Positions 53,470 through 64,000 of a stretch of DNA of 64,000 bases are shown here, piece by piece. Position numbers and translations under genes: made by a program. Source of the DNA: an uncultured bacterium (GTDB taxonomy: Bacteria > Nitrospirota > Thermodesulfovibrionia > Thermodesulfovibrionales > Thermodesulfovibrionaceae); NCBI GenBank assembly GCA_937998865.1, contig CALLBR010000005.1, forward strand, positions 45,824-109,823, read 5' to 3'. The notes below the pieces were generated by a model. It was not told the DNA's origin and searched no databases. It was given only the letters and a program-made list of their open reading frames with translations. The stretch's first letter is position 1. Every line of letters begins with the position of its first letter.

Positions 53470-54758
53470 TATTGAAATATTTCACCCTCTAAGGAATGTC
53501 TGTAAGTTTTTGAAATTTTTACTTTAACTAATTGTCCTAACTCAAGATTAGATTTGATCTTTACAATTTTGTTTGATCTTGTTCTACCTATGACACCCTC
53601 CTCAATTCTTTCTTCAATGAGTACTTCTTGCACTGTATCTTGATAAATTTTATTATTTTTCTCTGTAATTTCATCTTGTAATTTTAAAACCTCTTTTAAT
53701 CTTTCAGACTTAGTGTTTTCGTCCACTTGTCCTTTGTAATTTGAAGCAGGAGCTTTAGGTCTCGGAGAAAATTTAAAAGCAAAAATACCATCAAATTGAA
53801 TTTTCTTTAAAGCATAAAGAGTTTTTTCAAAATCTTCATCTGTTTCTTGAGGAAATCCAACAATTATATCTGTAGTTATTGAAATATTTGGAATATTCTC
53901 TCGTAAAAGGGAAACTTTATCAAAATATTCATTAAAAGTATATTTTCTATTCATTAACCTCAAGATTTTATCTGAACCTGCTTGTAAAGGTAGATGGATA
54001 TGTTCACAAATTTTTGGATAATCTCTCATAGTTTTTATTAAATGCTCAGATAAATCCTTAGGATGTGAAGTTACAAATCTTATTCTTTCAATTTCTTTTA
54101 TTGAACTTATTCTCTGAAGTAAGATAGGAAAATCTATTTTTTCATCTCTATAAGAATTGACATTTTGACCAAGTAGTGTAACTTCTTTGTATCCCTTTTC
54201 TGCTAAAATTTTAATTTCTTCTAATATCATATTAGCGGGCCTGCTTCTCTCTTTTCCTCGAGTATAGGGTACTACGCAGTAAGTGCAAAAGTTGTTACAT
54301 CCATAGATTATATTAACCCATGATTTAACCCTGTCTTTCCTTACTGTTGGCAAACTAAGTAAATGAATATTTGCATTCTCCTCTAAGATAATCCTTTTAT
54401 CAATACTTTCTTCCACTATTTTCTCTATTTTATCGATGTTATCTGGGCCAATAATATAGTCTATAAACGGCATTTTGTGAATTAAATTTTTTCCCTGGAT
54501 TTGAGCTGAACATCCTGCAACTATTACTTTAATTTTTGGATTTTTTCTTTTGTAAAACTTAACCTTTCCAAGATAACTTAGAAATTTTTGTTCTGCCTTT
54601 TCACGAATTGCACAAGTATTAAAAATTATAATATCAGCCTTTTTAGGATCATATGTCTCAATAAATCCTTTGGAGAATAAAATGCCAAGCATTTTCTCAG
54701 AGTCATGCTCATTCATTTGACAACCAAAAGTTTTTATATAAACCTCTTTTCCCTTCAT
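53469..54758 (-). CDS. miaB: tRNA-2-methylthio-N6-dimethylallyladenosine synthase
   Basis: 429 residues. VYIKTFGCQMNEHDSEKM, FNTCAIREKAEQKFL and VAGCSAQ carry the auxiliary-cluster cysteines. The radical SAM motif is GCNNFCTYCVVPYTRGKERSR, and a TRAM domain ends the protein. It methylthiolates i6A37. Adjacent mtaB acts on t6A37, so the pair covers both classes of A37 methylthiolation. TATAAT (54765-54770) stands six bases before the ATG with no ribosome binding site. Confidence 0.96.
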   Translation of the reverse strand: MKGKEVYIKTFGCQMNEHDSEKMLGILFSKGFIETYDPKKADIIIFNTCAIREKAEQKFLSYLGKVKFYKRKNPKIKVIVAGCSAQIQGKNLIHKMPFIDYIIGPDNIDKIEKIVEESIDKRIILEENANIHLLSLPTVRKDRVKSWVNIIYGCNNFCTYCVVPYTRGKERSRPANMILEEIKILAEKGYKEVTLLGQNVNSYRDEKIDFPILLQRISSIKEIERIRFVTSHPKDLSEHLIKTMRDYPKICEHIHLPLQAGSDKILRLMNRKYTFNEYFDKVSLLRENIPNISITTDIIVGFPQETDEDFEKTLYALKKIQFDGIFAFKFSPRPKAPASNYKGQVDENTKSERLKEVLKLQDEITEKNNKIYQDTVQEVLIEERIEEGVIGRTRSNKIVKIKSNLELGQLVKVKISKTYRHSLEGEIFQ

Positions 54759-55068
54759 ATTTTTATTATACCATCAGCCTCTCAAATGAAAAAAATTTTA
54801 TTCATTATGAGAGTGAAGCAATTTTTAAGATGAGAATTAATATTTACACATATATAATACAATCGAAAATCAGCATGCTCTCATAGTCTAGAAGATACTA
54901 CATAAAAAATTTCTCCACAAAAATAATGCTCCATTTATTAGAGGGTAAAATTTTTTATGTTTATCCTTAATGCAGGGTTGTATTTTTAGTATTCTAAAAA
55001 AATAAAATTATGGTATTATATATATCTGTTCATATAAAAAAATTTTTCAATTAAAGGAGGGTATAATA
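54759..55068. other. Divergent intergenic region (miaB / aminotransferase)
   Basis: 310 bases. The left edge carries the miaB -10 box. The right part carries an extended -10 TGGTATTAT (55011-55019) and the strong ribosome binding site AAAGGAGGG before the aminotransferase ATG. The middle is AT-rich, and I see no gene or stable hairpin in it. Confidence 0.6.
54765..54770 (-). promoter_or_regulatory. -10 box of miaB-mtaB
   Basis: On the minus strand GGTATAAT is followed by six A/T bases and the miaB ATG at 54758. No ribosome binding site fits in the gap, so a leaderless transcript is predicted. Confidence 0.5.
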
Positions 55069-56220
55069 ATGATTTTAAAGAAATATCTTCTTGCTCCAGG
55101 TCCAACTCCTGTTCCACCAGAGGTTCTTCTTAGTATGGCAATGCCTATAATTCATCATCGTAGCCCTGATTTTGTTCCCATCCTAGATTCAGCTAAAAAA
55201 GGGCTTCAGTGGATTTATCAAACAAAAAATGATGTGTTAATATTATGTTCCACCGGAACAGGTGCCATGGTAGCGGCAGTTAACAATTTTTTTTCTCAGG
55301 GAGATAAAGTACTTGTAATAAATGGAGGTAAATTTGGTGAGAGGTGGGTTAAGATTGCTCAGGCTTATGGACTAAATGTTATCGAACTTACTGTGGAATG
55401 GGGATATTCAGTGGACGTAAATAGAGTTGAAGAGGAAATAAGGAAACATCCAGATATAAAGGGAGTTTTTGTTCAGGCCAGTGAAACCTCTACAGGGGTT
55501 TATCATGATATTGAATCAATAGGTAAAATTATAAAAGAATATGAGGATACATTATTTATTGTTGATTCTATTTCTGCTTTAGTGGCACATGATATAAAGA
55601 CAGATGAATGGGGTATTGATATAATGGTAAGCGGTGCTCAGAAGGGCTTCATGTTACCTCCCGGACTTGCATTTATCAGTGTTAGTGAAAAAGCTTGGAA
55701 AAAGAATGAAAAATCAAATTGTCCACGCTTTTATTTTAATCTCCGCAAAGAGAGGGAAAATTTAGCAAAAAATCAAACTAATTTTACTTCTGCTGTTTCC
55801 CTAATTATTGGATTAAATGAAGCTATTAAAATAATGCAAAAAGAAGGACTTGAAAAGATATTTTACAGGCACGCCTTATTAGCGCATGCAACAAGAGAGG
55901 CAATAAAAGAGATAGGTTTGAATCTTTTTCCTAAAGGAATACCAAGCAATGCAGTTACTGCAATTGAGGCTCCTCAGGGCATTGATGGACAAGTAATATA
56001 CAAAACCTTAAGAGAAAAACATGGTATTACCGCAGCTGGAGGACAAGACAAACTAAAAGGCAAAATTTTTCGTTTTGCCCATCTTGGCTATGCCGATAAA
56101 TTTGATGTAATAGTTGGGATATCTGCTCTTGAAATGACCTTAAAAGAGCTTGGATATCCCGTTATTTTTGGAAAAGGTGTTGCAAAAGCAGAAGAAATCT
56201 TTTCTAAGGAGGAACAGTAG
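55069..56220 (+). CDS. Class V aminotransferase (serine/alanine-glyoxylate type)
   Basis: 383 residues. LLAPGPTPVPPEVLLSMAMPIIHHRSPDF at the N-terminus, ASETSTGVYHDIESIG and the PLP lysine in SGAQKGFMLPPGLAF are typical of the alanine-glyoxylate/serine-pyruvate aminotransferase family. Linkage to serA, sharing one base with its start, suggests it acts in serine synthesis or serine-pyruvate exchange; a phosphoserine aminotransferase role is inference. AAAGGAGGG supports the start. Confidence 0.9.
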   Translation: MILKKYLLAPGPTPVPPEVLLSMAMPIIHHRSPDFVPILDSAKKGLQWIYQTKNDVLILCSTGTGAMVAAVNNFFSQGDKVLVINGGKFGERWVKIAQAYGLNVIELTVEWGYSVDVNRVEEEIRKHPDIKGVFVQASETSTGVYHDIESIGKIIKEYEDTLFIVDSISALVAHDIKTDEWGIDIMVSGAQKGFMLPPGLAFISVSEKAWKKNEKSNCPRFYFNLRKERENLAKNQTNFTSAVSLIIGLNEAIKIMQKEGLEKIFYRHALLAHATREAIKEIGLNLFPKGIPSNAVTAIEAPQGIDGQVIYKTLREKHGITAAGGQDKLKGKIFRFAHLGYADKFDVIVGISALEMTLKELGYPVIFGKGVAKAEEIFSKEEQ

Positions 56221-57809
56221 TGAAAGTTCTTGTTAGTGATAGTATTTCCCAAAAAGGTATTGATATTTTAAAAAAATCAGGGCTAATTGTAGATGTAAAA
56301 ACAGGACTCAAAGCCGAAGAACTTAAATCAATAATTGGAGAATATGATGCTCTAATTATAAGAAGCGCAACAAAAGTAACTGCTGAAATTATAGAAGCTG
56401 CTAATAAACTTAAAGTTATAGGTAGAGCTGGTACTGGCGTTGATAATGTTGACAAGGTTGCTGCAACTAAGAAAGGAATAGTTGTTATGAATACTCCAGG
56501 TGGTAATACTATTACCACAGCAGAGCATACACTTGCAATGCTTTTCGCTCTTGCAAGAAGAATTCCTCAAGCCACTGCCTCTATGAAATCTGGCAAATGG
56601 GAAAAGAAAAAATTTATGGGAGTTGAAATATTTAATAAAACAATTGGCATCATAGGTCTTGGTAGAATAGGAACTGAAGTAGCAAAAAGGACCCAATGTA
56701 TGGGGATGAATGTTTTAGCATATGATCCTTTTCTAAGTGACGAAAGAGCAGAAGAGCTTGGTATTACAAAAACAGATCTTAATAGAATATTTTCAGAATC
56801 AGATTTCATAACCATTCATACTCCGCTAACATCAGAGACAAAGTACTTGATAAATAAAGATACTATTGCCAAAATGAAAAAAGGTGTATATATAATAAAT
56901 TGTGCTCGTGGCGGTATTGTAAATGAAAAAGACCTTTACGAAGCTATACAGGAAGGCAAAGTAGCGGGAGCTGCTTTAGATGTATTTGAAAAGGAACCAC
57001 CTGAAGAGAATTATCCCTTACTTTTAGATGACAGAGTTATATGTACACCCCATTTAGGAGCTTCCACCTTAGAAGCTCAAGAAAATGTAGCTGTTGCTAT
57101 TGCTGAACAAATTGTTGATTATCTCATAAACGGAACCATTAGAAATGCTGTAAACTTCCCATCAATTCCCTTTGATCAAGTCCCCCTCATACGTCCCTAT
57201 CTTGTACTTCTTGAAAGAATGGGTAGTTTTGCCTCTCAAATTTTTTCAAAAAGCATAAAGCAGATACAAATAGAATATTTAGGAGAAATTTCTACTTTGA
57301 ATACACAGGCTTTAACTGCTGCAGCCTTAAAGGGAATACTTGATCCTATATTAGGTGAACCTGTTAATTATGTGAATGCTTCATTTATTGCAAAAGAACG
57401 AGGAATTGAAGTTAAGGAGATAAGAGGTAAAGAAGCAGGAGATTATCAAAGCTTAGTAAAAGTTGTGCTTATATCAAAAGATGATAAAACAGTTATTGCA
57501 GGTACTTTACTAAGTAAAAAAGATCCAAGAATTGTGCAAATTAATGATATTTCCATGGAAATTATACCTGAAGGGTTTATGATCTTTATGAAAAATCACG
57601 ACAGACCGGGTGTTATAGGTAATATTGGAACCCTCCTTGGTAAGGATAACATAAATATCGGGCATATGCATTTTGGAAGAAAAGAAGCTGGAGGAATTGC
57701 TTATTCAGTAATAAGCATAGATACACAATTAACTGATGAGATAATTGATAAAATTAAAAAACTTCCAAATGTTTTGGAAGTAAAACCTATATATATACCT
57801 CTTCAATAA
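56220..57809 (+). CDS. serA: D-3-phosphoglycerate dehydrogenase
   Basis: 529 residues, the long three-domain form. It performs the first step of serine synthesis. VIGRAGTGVDNVD, the NAD-binding GLGRIGTEVAKRTQ near 148, catalytic CARGGIVNEKDL and PHLGASTLEAQENVA are present. An allosteric-substrate-binding domain and a C-terminal ACT domain (HDRPGVIGNIGTLLGKDNINI) follow. The start is GTG at 56220, whose G is the last base of the preceding stop, with AGGAGGA just upstream. Confidence 0.96.
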   Translation: MKVLVSDSISQKGIDILKKSGLIVDVKTGLKAEELKSIIGEYDALIIRSATKVTAEIIEAANKLKVIGRAGTGVDNVDKVAATKKGIVVMNTPGGNTITTAEHTLAMLFALARRIPQATASMKSGKWEKKKFMGVEIFNKTIGIIGLGRIGTEVAKRTQCMGMNVLAYDPFLSDERAEELGITKTDLNRIFSESDFITIHTPLTSETKYLINKDTIAKMKKGVYIINCARGGIVNEKDLYEAIQEGKVAGAALDVFEKEPPEENYPLLLDDRVICTPHLGASTLEAQENVAVAIAEQIVDYLINGTIRNAVNFPSIPFDQVPLIRPYLVLLERMGSFASQIFSKSIKQIQIEYLGEISTLNTQALTAAALKGILDPILGEPVNYVNASFIAKERGIEVKEIRGKEAGDYQSLVKVVLISKDDKTVIAGTLLSKKDPRIVQINDISMEIIPEGFMIFMKNHDRPGVIGNIGTLLGKDNINIGHMHFGRKEAGGIAYSVISIDTQLTDEIIDKIKKLPNVLEVKPIYIPLQ

Positions 57810-57818
57810 TTCAGATAA

Positions 57819-59739
<1,921 letters not shown>

Positions 59740-59740
59740 T

Positions 59741-60325
59741 CTACCCCACCCACACTGTTTTATTGAAATCAAACATTCCTTCCACAAAATGATTTGTTGT
59801 TCCTCTATAGCCCACTTTGAGCTGAGATTCTAAATTGTAATACTTTAAGCAGGTGCTACATGTGAAGATTTCAACACCTTTTTCTTCTAACTTCTTTAAT
59901 AATTCAATAAATTCCTCATCCCATGTGGAAAGTTTAACTGCTGTGTTCATGAGAAAAATCATATTTGGTAATTGATTCGTTGCAAGCATAGTCTCAAAAA
60001 ATGCCTTCATTAAAACTCTTCCTAATTTTTCATCTTTTCCAATTGTATCAGAAGAAACAATAACCAAGAGCTCTTTCGATGCTTTCTTATGTTCAGCCTT
60101 TATACTACAGGTATAACCTTTCACTATTTTGATTTTCCAGAAATCATCATCCTTCATAATCTCATAATAATATCCAAACCTTTCACAATATCTCTTTAAA
60201 TTTTCCAGAGAAGCTTCATTATCAACTAATACTGTTATAAAATCCTCCCCTACTTTGGATAAAGCTTCCTCGGCAAGTATTATAGGCTTAGGACAGCCCA
60301 AGCCTCTTGCGTCAATTATAGACAT
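59741..60325 (-). CDS. yedF: YedF-type sulfurtransferase-like protein (TusA + DsrE-like)
   Basis: 194 residues. The N-terminal TusA domain has the active-site motif DARGLGCPKPI with Cys11. The C-terminal half (about 85-194) is DsrE-like, with LLVIVSSDTIGKDEKLGRVLMKAFFETM and FTCSTCLKYY. This two-domain layout matches the selenium-metabolism-associated YedF family, thought to handle selenium or sulfur transfer. selD is not adjacent and no selenoprotein is evident in the window. AAGGAGGA supports the start. Confidence 0.86.
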   Translation of the reverse strand: MSIIDARGLGCPKPIILAEEALSKVGEDFITVLVDNEASLENLKRYCERFGYYYEIMKDDDFWKIKIVKGYTCSIKAEHKKASKELLVIVSSDTIGKDEKLGRVLMKAFFETMLATNQLPNMIFLMNTAVKLSTWDEEFIELLKKLEEKGVEIFTCSTCLKYYNLESQLKVGYRGTTNHFVEGMFDFNKTVWVG

Positions 60326-60427
60326 AAGCGAGTCCTCCTTTTTTATAAATTTAACATTCCTGTTGAAAAATTGGAAATAGACTATTTCTATGAAAAGTAT
60401 ATGTTAGGAGAAATTTTCCAATGATTA

Positions 60428-61267
60428 TTAATCTTCTGACCATTTTTTAGGATCAAGGGCATCTCTTAAGGCCTCTCCAAATAAATTTATAGATAGTACT
60501 GTTAAAAATATTGCCATACCTGGGAAGAAACTTAACCACCAGGCAACTGTTAGGTAGTCTTTACCTACACTAAGAATTCCACCCCAACTAGGCTCAGGTG
60601 GTTGTATTCCCAACCCTAAAAAGCTCAATCCGCTCTCTATTAAGATTACGCTTCCTACTGCAAATGTGGCAGCTACAATTACAGGATATAGAGCATTTGG
60701 TAAAATATGATGAAATATTATTCTACCAGAGCCTGCTCCCATTGCCTTTGATGCAATAACAAATTCTCTCTCTTTTAGTGAAAGGACCTCAGCTCTTACT
60801 AATCTTGCTACATCCATCCAACCAGTTAGACCAATAACTATCATTATTATGTAAATATTGGGTTCTAAAACTGCAACTATAGCAAGAATAAGAAAAAGAG
60901 TTGGAAAGGATAACATTACATCAACAATTCTCATAATCAAAGAATCAATTAAGCCTCCATAATAACCAGCTATTAATCCTAATATCGTTCCTATACTTAT
61001 AGATATTCCCATTGCAATAATACCAACTTTTAACGAAACTCTTGCTCCGTATACTACTCTTGAAAATACATCTCTCCCTAATTCATCAGTACCAAAAATA
61101 TGTTCCTTTGATGGTGCCTCCAGGACTTGATAGACATTAATTTCATATGGATCATAAGGTGCTATAACCGGTGCAAATACAGCAATAAGAAAGAGTAAAA
61201 CTATAAAACAGAGTCCTAGGACAGATATTTTATTTCGCAAAATTCTTAATAATATAATTTTATACAT
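60428..61267 (-). CDS. dppC: ABC peptide/nickel transporter permease, DppC type
   Basis: 279 residues with about six membrane segments. [22 protein letters not shown] and the EAA loop [27 protein letters not shown] are hallmarks of DppC/OppC. The C-terminus has [20 protein letters not shown]. It overlaps the dppB-like gene by eight bases. No ATPase (DppD/DppF) follows; yedF is next. Together with the binding lipoprotein at 18-19.6 kb it could form a peptide importer. Confidence 0.92.
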   Translation of the reverse strand: MYKIILLRILRNKISVLGLCFIVLLFLIAVFAPVIAPYDPYEINVYQVLEAPSKEHIFGTDELGRDVFSRVVYGARVSLKVGIIAMGISISIGTILGLIAGYYGGLIDSLIMRIVDVMLSFPTLFLILAIVAVLEPNIYIIMIVIGLTGWMDVARLVRAEVLSLKEREFVIASKAMGAGSGRIIFHHILPNALYPVIVAATFAVGSVILIESGLSFLGLGIQPPEPSWGGILSVGKDYLTVAWWLSFFPGMAIFLTVLSINLFGEALRDALDPKKWSED

Positions 61268-62240
61268 CTTTTTTTACTCTGATTCTTGGATCCACTAGAA
61301 AATAAGCAAGATCTGCAATTAAATTTCCTAGGAGTGTTAAAAAAGCACCAATTAAGAGAATTCCCATTATTGTAGGATAATCTCTTGACATAGCTGAAGA
61401 ATAGAAAAGTTGACCCATGCCGGGTATAGAAAAAATGCTTTCAAAAATTACACTCCCTCCAATGAGACCAGGAATTGCCAGTCCTAAGAGAGTTACAATT
61501 GGAAGCAAAGCATTTCTAAAAGCATGCTTCATTATAACTATTCTCTCAGGTAATCCTTTTGCTCTTGCTACTCTTATATAATCTTGTGATAGTACCTCAA
61601 GCATACTTGATCTTGTATATCTTGACATTCCTGCAAGCCCTGCAAAGGACATGATGCTAACAGGAAGAATAAGATGTTTAAACCAATCAATGATTCTTTG
61701 GCCTAAATTTAAATTTTCTGCACCTATGCTTTGTATTCCTGAAATAGGAAGCCATCCCAAATTGACTCCAAAAATTATCATAGCTATAAGAGCAAGCCAA
61801 AAGGTTGGTATGGAAAAACCAGTAAAAACCAAAATTGTAAGAACTCTGTCAACTAAACTCCCAGGTTTTAAGGCAGAGTAAATTCCTATTGGAATTGCCA
61901 TAACAAAAATTAAACAAAGGGACAGCAAATTAAGAATAATTGTAACAGGAAGTCTCTCTTTGATTTTATCCTTCACATCTCTTCCATCCACAAAGCTTTT
62001 ACCAAGTTCTAAAGATATGACCCTCTCTAACCAGTTTAAGTATCGCTCATGGATAGGTTTATCCAATCCATAAAGCTTTTTTAATGCCTCTACAGCCTCA
62101 GGAGAGGCCTTAGGAGATAATTCCTCCTGAAATAATGCGGGAGAGCCTGGTGCAAGGTTAATGACTATAAAACAAATTAAGGTTATACCTATGAGAATAG
62201 GAATCATAAGAAAAAATCTTTTTAAAAGATAAGCAAACAT
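61260..62240 (-). CDS. dppB: ABC peptide/nickel transporter permease, DppB type
   Basis: 326 residues from this start. The family N-terminus [24 protein letters not shown] begins here. The extra 50 residues of the longer frame to 62390 are basic, lie within the upstream gene and look non-native. The EAA loop [30 protein letters not shown] and [14 protein letters not shown] match DppB/OppB. TAAAAT (62248-62253) lies seven bases before the ATG, without a ribosome binding site. It is coupled to dppC. Confidence 0.92.
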   Translation of the reverse strand: MFAYLLKRFFLMIPILIGITLICFIVINLAPGSPALFQEELSPKASPEAVEALKKLYGLDKPIHERYLNWLERVISLELGKSFVDGRDVKDKIKERLPVTIILNLLSLCLIFVMAIPIGIYSALKPGSLVDRVLTILVFTGFSIPTFWLALIAMIIFGVNLGWLPISGIQSIGAENLNLGQRIIDWFKHLILPVSIMSFAGLAGMSRYTRSSMLEVLSQDYIRVARAKGLPERIVIMKHAFRNALLPIVTLLGLAIPGLIGGSVIFESIFSIPGMGQLFYSSAMSRDYPTIMGILLIGAFLTLLGNLIADLAYFLVDPRIRVKKDV

Positions 62241-62281
62241 CAATAAAATTTTACAATGTATTTCTAACTTTAGGGAATATC

Positions 62282-62938
62282 CTATTTTTTGATACTTCCA
62301 TCTAAATCTATTATCTCTTCTTCCAATGGGATAGATTCCCTTGATTTTTTTATAGCTTCTCTTACAAGTCCACTTAATCCTCCGCAGCAAGGTACAGTCA
62401 TTCTTAAGACTTTGACAGATTTGATTTTATTTAATCGAAAAATTTGATCTAACTTCTGCAAATAAAATTTTGCATCATCAAGCTTGGGGCAAGCGATAAG
62501 TAGTTTTCTTTTATCTAAAAATTTTTTATGAAATTCATTAAAGCAAAAAGCTGTGCAATCAGCAGCAATTAAGAGATCAGAATCTTTTAAAAATTGCGCA
62601 TTTACAGAGACAAGCCTCAATTGTATGGGCCAGTTACTTAGCTTTTTATTTTCAACAATAGGTAAACATTCACAGGAGGAAGATTGAGTATCCTTTAGAA
62701 ATTCTAGATGCTTTTTTGTGGCAACTTCATCAAAAGGTTTAGCTTCCCTTTCAATATGAGAGATTGCTCCTTTCGGACAACTTCCGATACAAGCTCCTAA
62801 ACCATCACAATAAATTTCATCCATGAGTTTTGCTTTTCCATCAATTATTATAAGCGCACCTTCTGCACATGAATTCACACATAGCCCACATCCATCGCAC
62901 TTTTCTTCATTAATATAGATTAAAGGTCTCTTATCCAT
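62282..62938 (-). CDS. Ferredoxin-like iron-sulfur protein
   Basis: 218 residues. The first cluster motif is complete: Cys14, Cys17, Cys20 and Cys24 ([11 protein letters not shown]). The second reads [12 protein letters not shown] with Cys44, Leu47, Cys50 and Cys54, so one ligand is replaced by Leu. The C-terminal 130 residues contain more cysteines, including [12 protein letters not shown] and VPCCGG, and may bind another cofactor. The function is unknown; an electron-transfer or redox-sensing role is likely. AAGGAGATG precedes the ATG. Confidence 0.85.
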   Translation of the reverse strand: MDKRPLIYINEEKCDGCGLCVNSCAEGALIIIDGKAKLMDEIYCDGLGACIGSCPKGAISHIEREAKPFDEVATKKHLEFLKDTQSSSCECLPIVENKKLSNWPIQLRLVSVNAQFLKDSDLLIAADCTAFCFNEFHKKFLDKRKLLIACPKLDDAKFYLQKLDQIFRLNKIKSVKVLRMTVPCCGGLSGLVREAIKKSRESIPLEEEIIDLDGSIKK

Positions 62939-63018
62939 GATTTCATCTCCTTAAAATATTAATTCTATTTCTATCTTAGATTATTACACGAAAAATAATG
63001 AGAACTATATGATTTTGA

Positions 63019-63735
63019 TCATAATGATTCAAGATTTTTGTATATTTGCTTCATTTCATCACTATACTCATTCACATCTTTATAAATAAAAAGAGGTGGA
63101 GCAACTTTAAGATATGGTTTGCCTCCTTTTACAGCCTCAATTAGAACCATTTTCGCTTCTGCGCCTATTGTGGAATGGACAAACCTTAGATACTTAATTT
63201 CAAGACTATATCTTGTAAAGATTCTTACAATGTCAATCAACCTCTCAGGAAGATGGATCAGGCATAGTCTCCCTTTGTGTTTGAGGCTTTTTTCAGCCAC
63301 TTTTGCAATGTCTTCAATAGAGAGATTAAATTCATGTCGTGCTATAGCTTTTTCTCCCTTTGGACTAATTCTTCCTGTACCAATTCTCCTAAATGGAGGA
63401 TTAGTTACAATAAGATCATAATCTTTTCCCATAAAATTTTTTCCATCAATACAAAGAATTTCTACTCTATCGGTTAATTTATTTAATTCAATATTTTTTT
63501 TAGCTAATCTTGCGAGTTCCCCTTGAATTTCGATTAATTTTACCTTACTTTCAACATATCTTTTAGCAATAATTATCCCTATAATTCCAGTTCCTGCACC
63601 TAAATCCACTACATTATTCAATTTTTTTAAGTTTATAAAGTTTGCCAATATTATTGAATCTACACTAAAACGATAACCTTTGAGGGGTTGGCAAATTTTT
63701 AGATTACCTATAGAATCAACGGTAAAACTCTGCAT
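63019..63735 (-). CDS. TrmN6/YfiC-like N6-adenine methyltransferase
   Basis: 238 residues from ATG 63735. VDLGAGTGIIGIIIAKRY is the SAM motif near 45 and DLIVTNPPFRR the NPPF active-site motif near 110. The group includes tRNA1(Val) A37 N6-methyltransferase. The reading frame could start at a TTG one codon earlier; I prefer the ATG. TAAAAT (63742-63747) is six bases upstream with no ribosome binding site. It lies directly downstream of the tRNA pair. Confidence 0.85.
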   Translation of the reverse strand: MQSFTVDSIGNLKICQPLKGYRFSVDSIILANFINLKKLNNVVDLGAGTGIIGIIIAKRYVESKVKLIEIQGELARLAKKNIELNKLTDRVEILCIDGKNFMGKDYDLIVTNPPFRRIGTGRISPKGEKAIARHEFNLSIEDIAKVAEKSLKHKGRLCLIHLPERLIDIVRIFTRYSLEIKYLRFVHSTIGAEAKMVLIEAVKGGKPYLKVAPPLFIYKDVNEYSDEMKQIYKNLESL

Positions 63736-63796
63736 CAAGATATTTTAGAAGATGACTTAAATAAAAATAAATTCCTTAAATTTTACAAATAAAAAA

Positions 63797-63869
63797 TGGA
63801 GGTGAAGGGATTCGAACCCACGACCTCCTGCGTGCAAAGCAGGCGCTCTCCCAACTGAGCTACACCCCC
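63797..63869 (-). tRNA. tRNA-Ala (anticodon TGC)
   Basis: A 73-nt cloverleaf. Acceptor GGGGGTG pairs with CACCTCC, with a G-T pair at position 3 and discriminator A. The D-loop is AGCTCAGTTGGGAGAGC, anticodon TGC is encoded at 63834-63836 and the T-loop is GGTTCGAATCC. CCA is not encoded. A run of T's follows on the minus strand. Confidence 0.97.
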
Positions 63870-63879
63870 ATTTCCCAAA

Positions 63880-63953
<74 letters not shown>

Positions 63954-63965
63954 ATAGACATTTTA

Positions 63966-63994
63966 AAATAACTGAAATTAATGAACTTTGTCAA
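63966..63994 (-). promoter_or_regulatory. Promoter of the tRNA-Ile/tRNA-Ala pair
   Basis: On the minus strand a perfect TTGACA (63994-63989) is followed after 17 bases by TTATTT (63971-63966), or after 18 by TATTTT. This is 12 bases before the tRNA-Ile 5' end, so the pair appears to have its own promoter. Confidence 0.65.
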
Positions 63995-64000
63995 TATTTA

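Noticed and set aside
56352..56815. Minus-strand frames opposite serA, one Cys/Ser/Phe-rich
   Set aside because: Antisense shadows of serA with no conserved motif; codon content is an artefact of the coding strand.
62241..62390. Extended N-terminus of the DppB-like permease
   Set aside because: The 50 extra residues overlap the upstream iron-sulfur gene and precede the standard DppB N-terminus.

Overview
The window is a gene-dense, AT-rich (roughly one-third G+C by eye) bacterial chromosome segment with almost entirely housekeeping content. The gene set points to a Gram-negative strict anaerobe, probably thermophilic. It has LolA-type lipoprotein sorting, superoxide reductase with a rubredoxin and a 1-Cys-type peroxiredoxin, pyruvate phosphate dikinase, a ferredoxin-dependent 2-oxoacid oxidoreductase, lone c-type cytochromes, a molybdopterin oxidoreductase, YedF and ThiC. 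This fits a Thermodesulfovibrio-like member of Nitrospirota; that placement is inference, because no rRNA is present. I see no phage, insertion sequence, CRISPR array or integrase.

Layout. 1-5.2 kb: the 3' end of RNase R, a convergent BioC-like methyltransferase, then dapA-recN-B12/radical SAM, closed by a terminator. 5.3-11.0 kb (minus): a four-gene run of methyltransferase, molybdopterin oxidoreductase, MsrBA and UvsE, followed by a membrane-anchored cytochrome c. 11.2-12.1 kb: ilvE. 12.1-21.9 kb (minus): a tightly packed ten-gene run, rlmI-like, tpiA, secG, peptide-binding lipoprotein, lolA, pdxA, OYE-family flavoprotein, gatA, gatB, small cytochrome c. 22.4-29 kb: ppdK, a secreted unknown, an ABC-2 exporter pair, nth and an HD-GYP protein. 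29-38 kb: nitrilase-ilvD-DUF465 (minus), a phosphoesterase, a SPASM-like radical SAM protein divergent from hemW, an HtrA-like protein without catalytic residues, and tilS. 37.5-38.9 kb: the rubredoxin/superoxide reductase/peroxiredoxin oxidative-stress locus with a PerR-like operator. 38.9-43.0 kb: an alcohol dehydrogenase and a TPP-riboswitch-controlled thiS-G-E-C operon. 43.2-47.4 kb: rpsU, a NIF3-like gene, dnaG and rpoD (the macromolecular-synthesis operon). 47.5-54.8 kb (minus): miaB-mtaB, proS-ppx, and 2-oxoacid oxidoreductase beta and gamma subunits with a short ArgA-type acetyltransferase. 55-59.7 kb: class V aminotransferase-serA-purA-comF. 59.7-64 kb (minus): a tRNA-Ile/tRNA-Ala pair with its own promoter, a TrmN6-like methyltransferase, an iron-sulfur protein, dppB, dppC and yedF.

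The observations most worth following are these. At least a dozen starts have a TATAAT-like box 5-8 nt upstream of the ATG and no ribosome binding site, which suggests widespread leaderless transcripts. Endonuclease III has His at one of the four Fe-S ligand positions. An HtrA-family protein has lost its protease active site and its 3' end overlaps hemW on the opposite strand. A molybdopterin oxidoreductase sits in an apparent operon with MsrBA and UvsE. The tRNA-Ile/Ala pair normally found in rRNA spacers stands alone.
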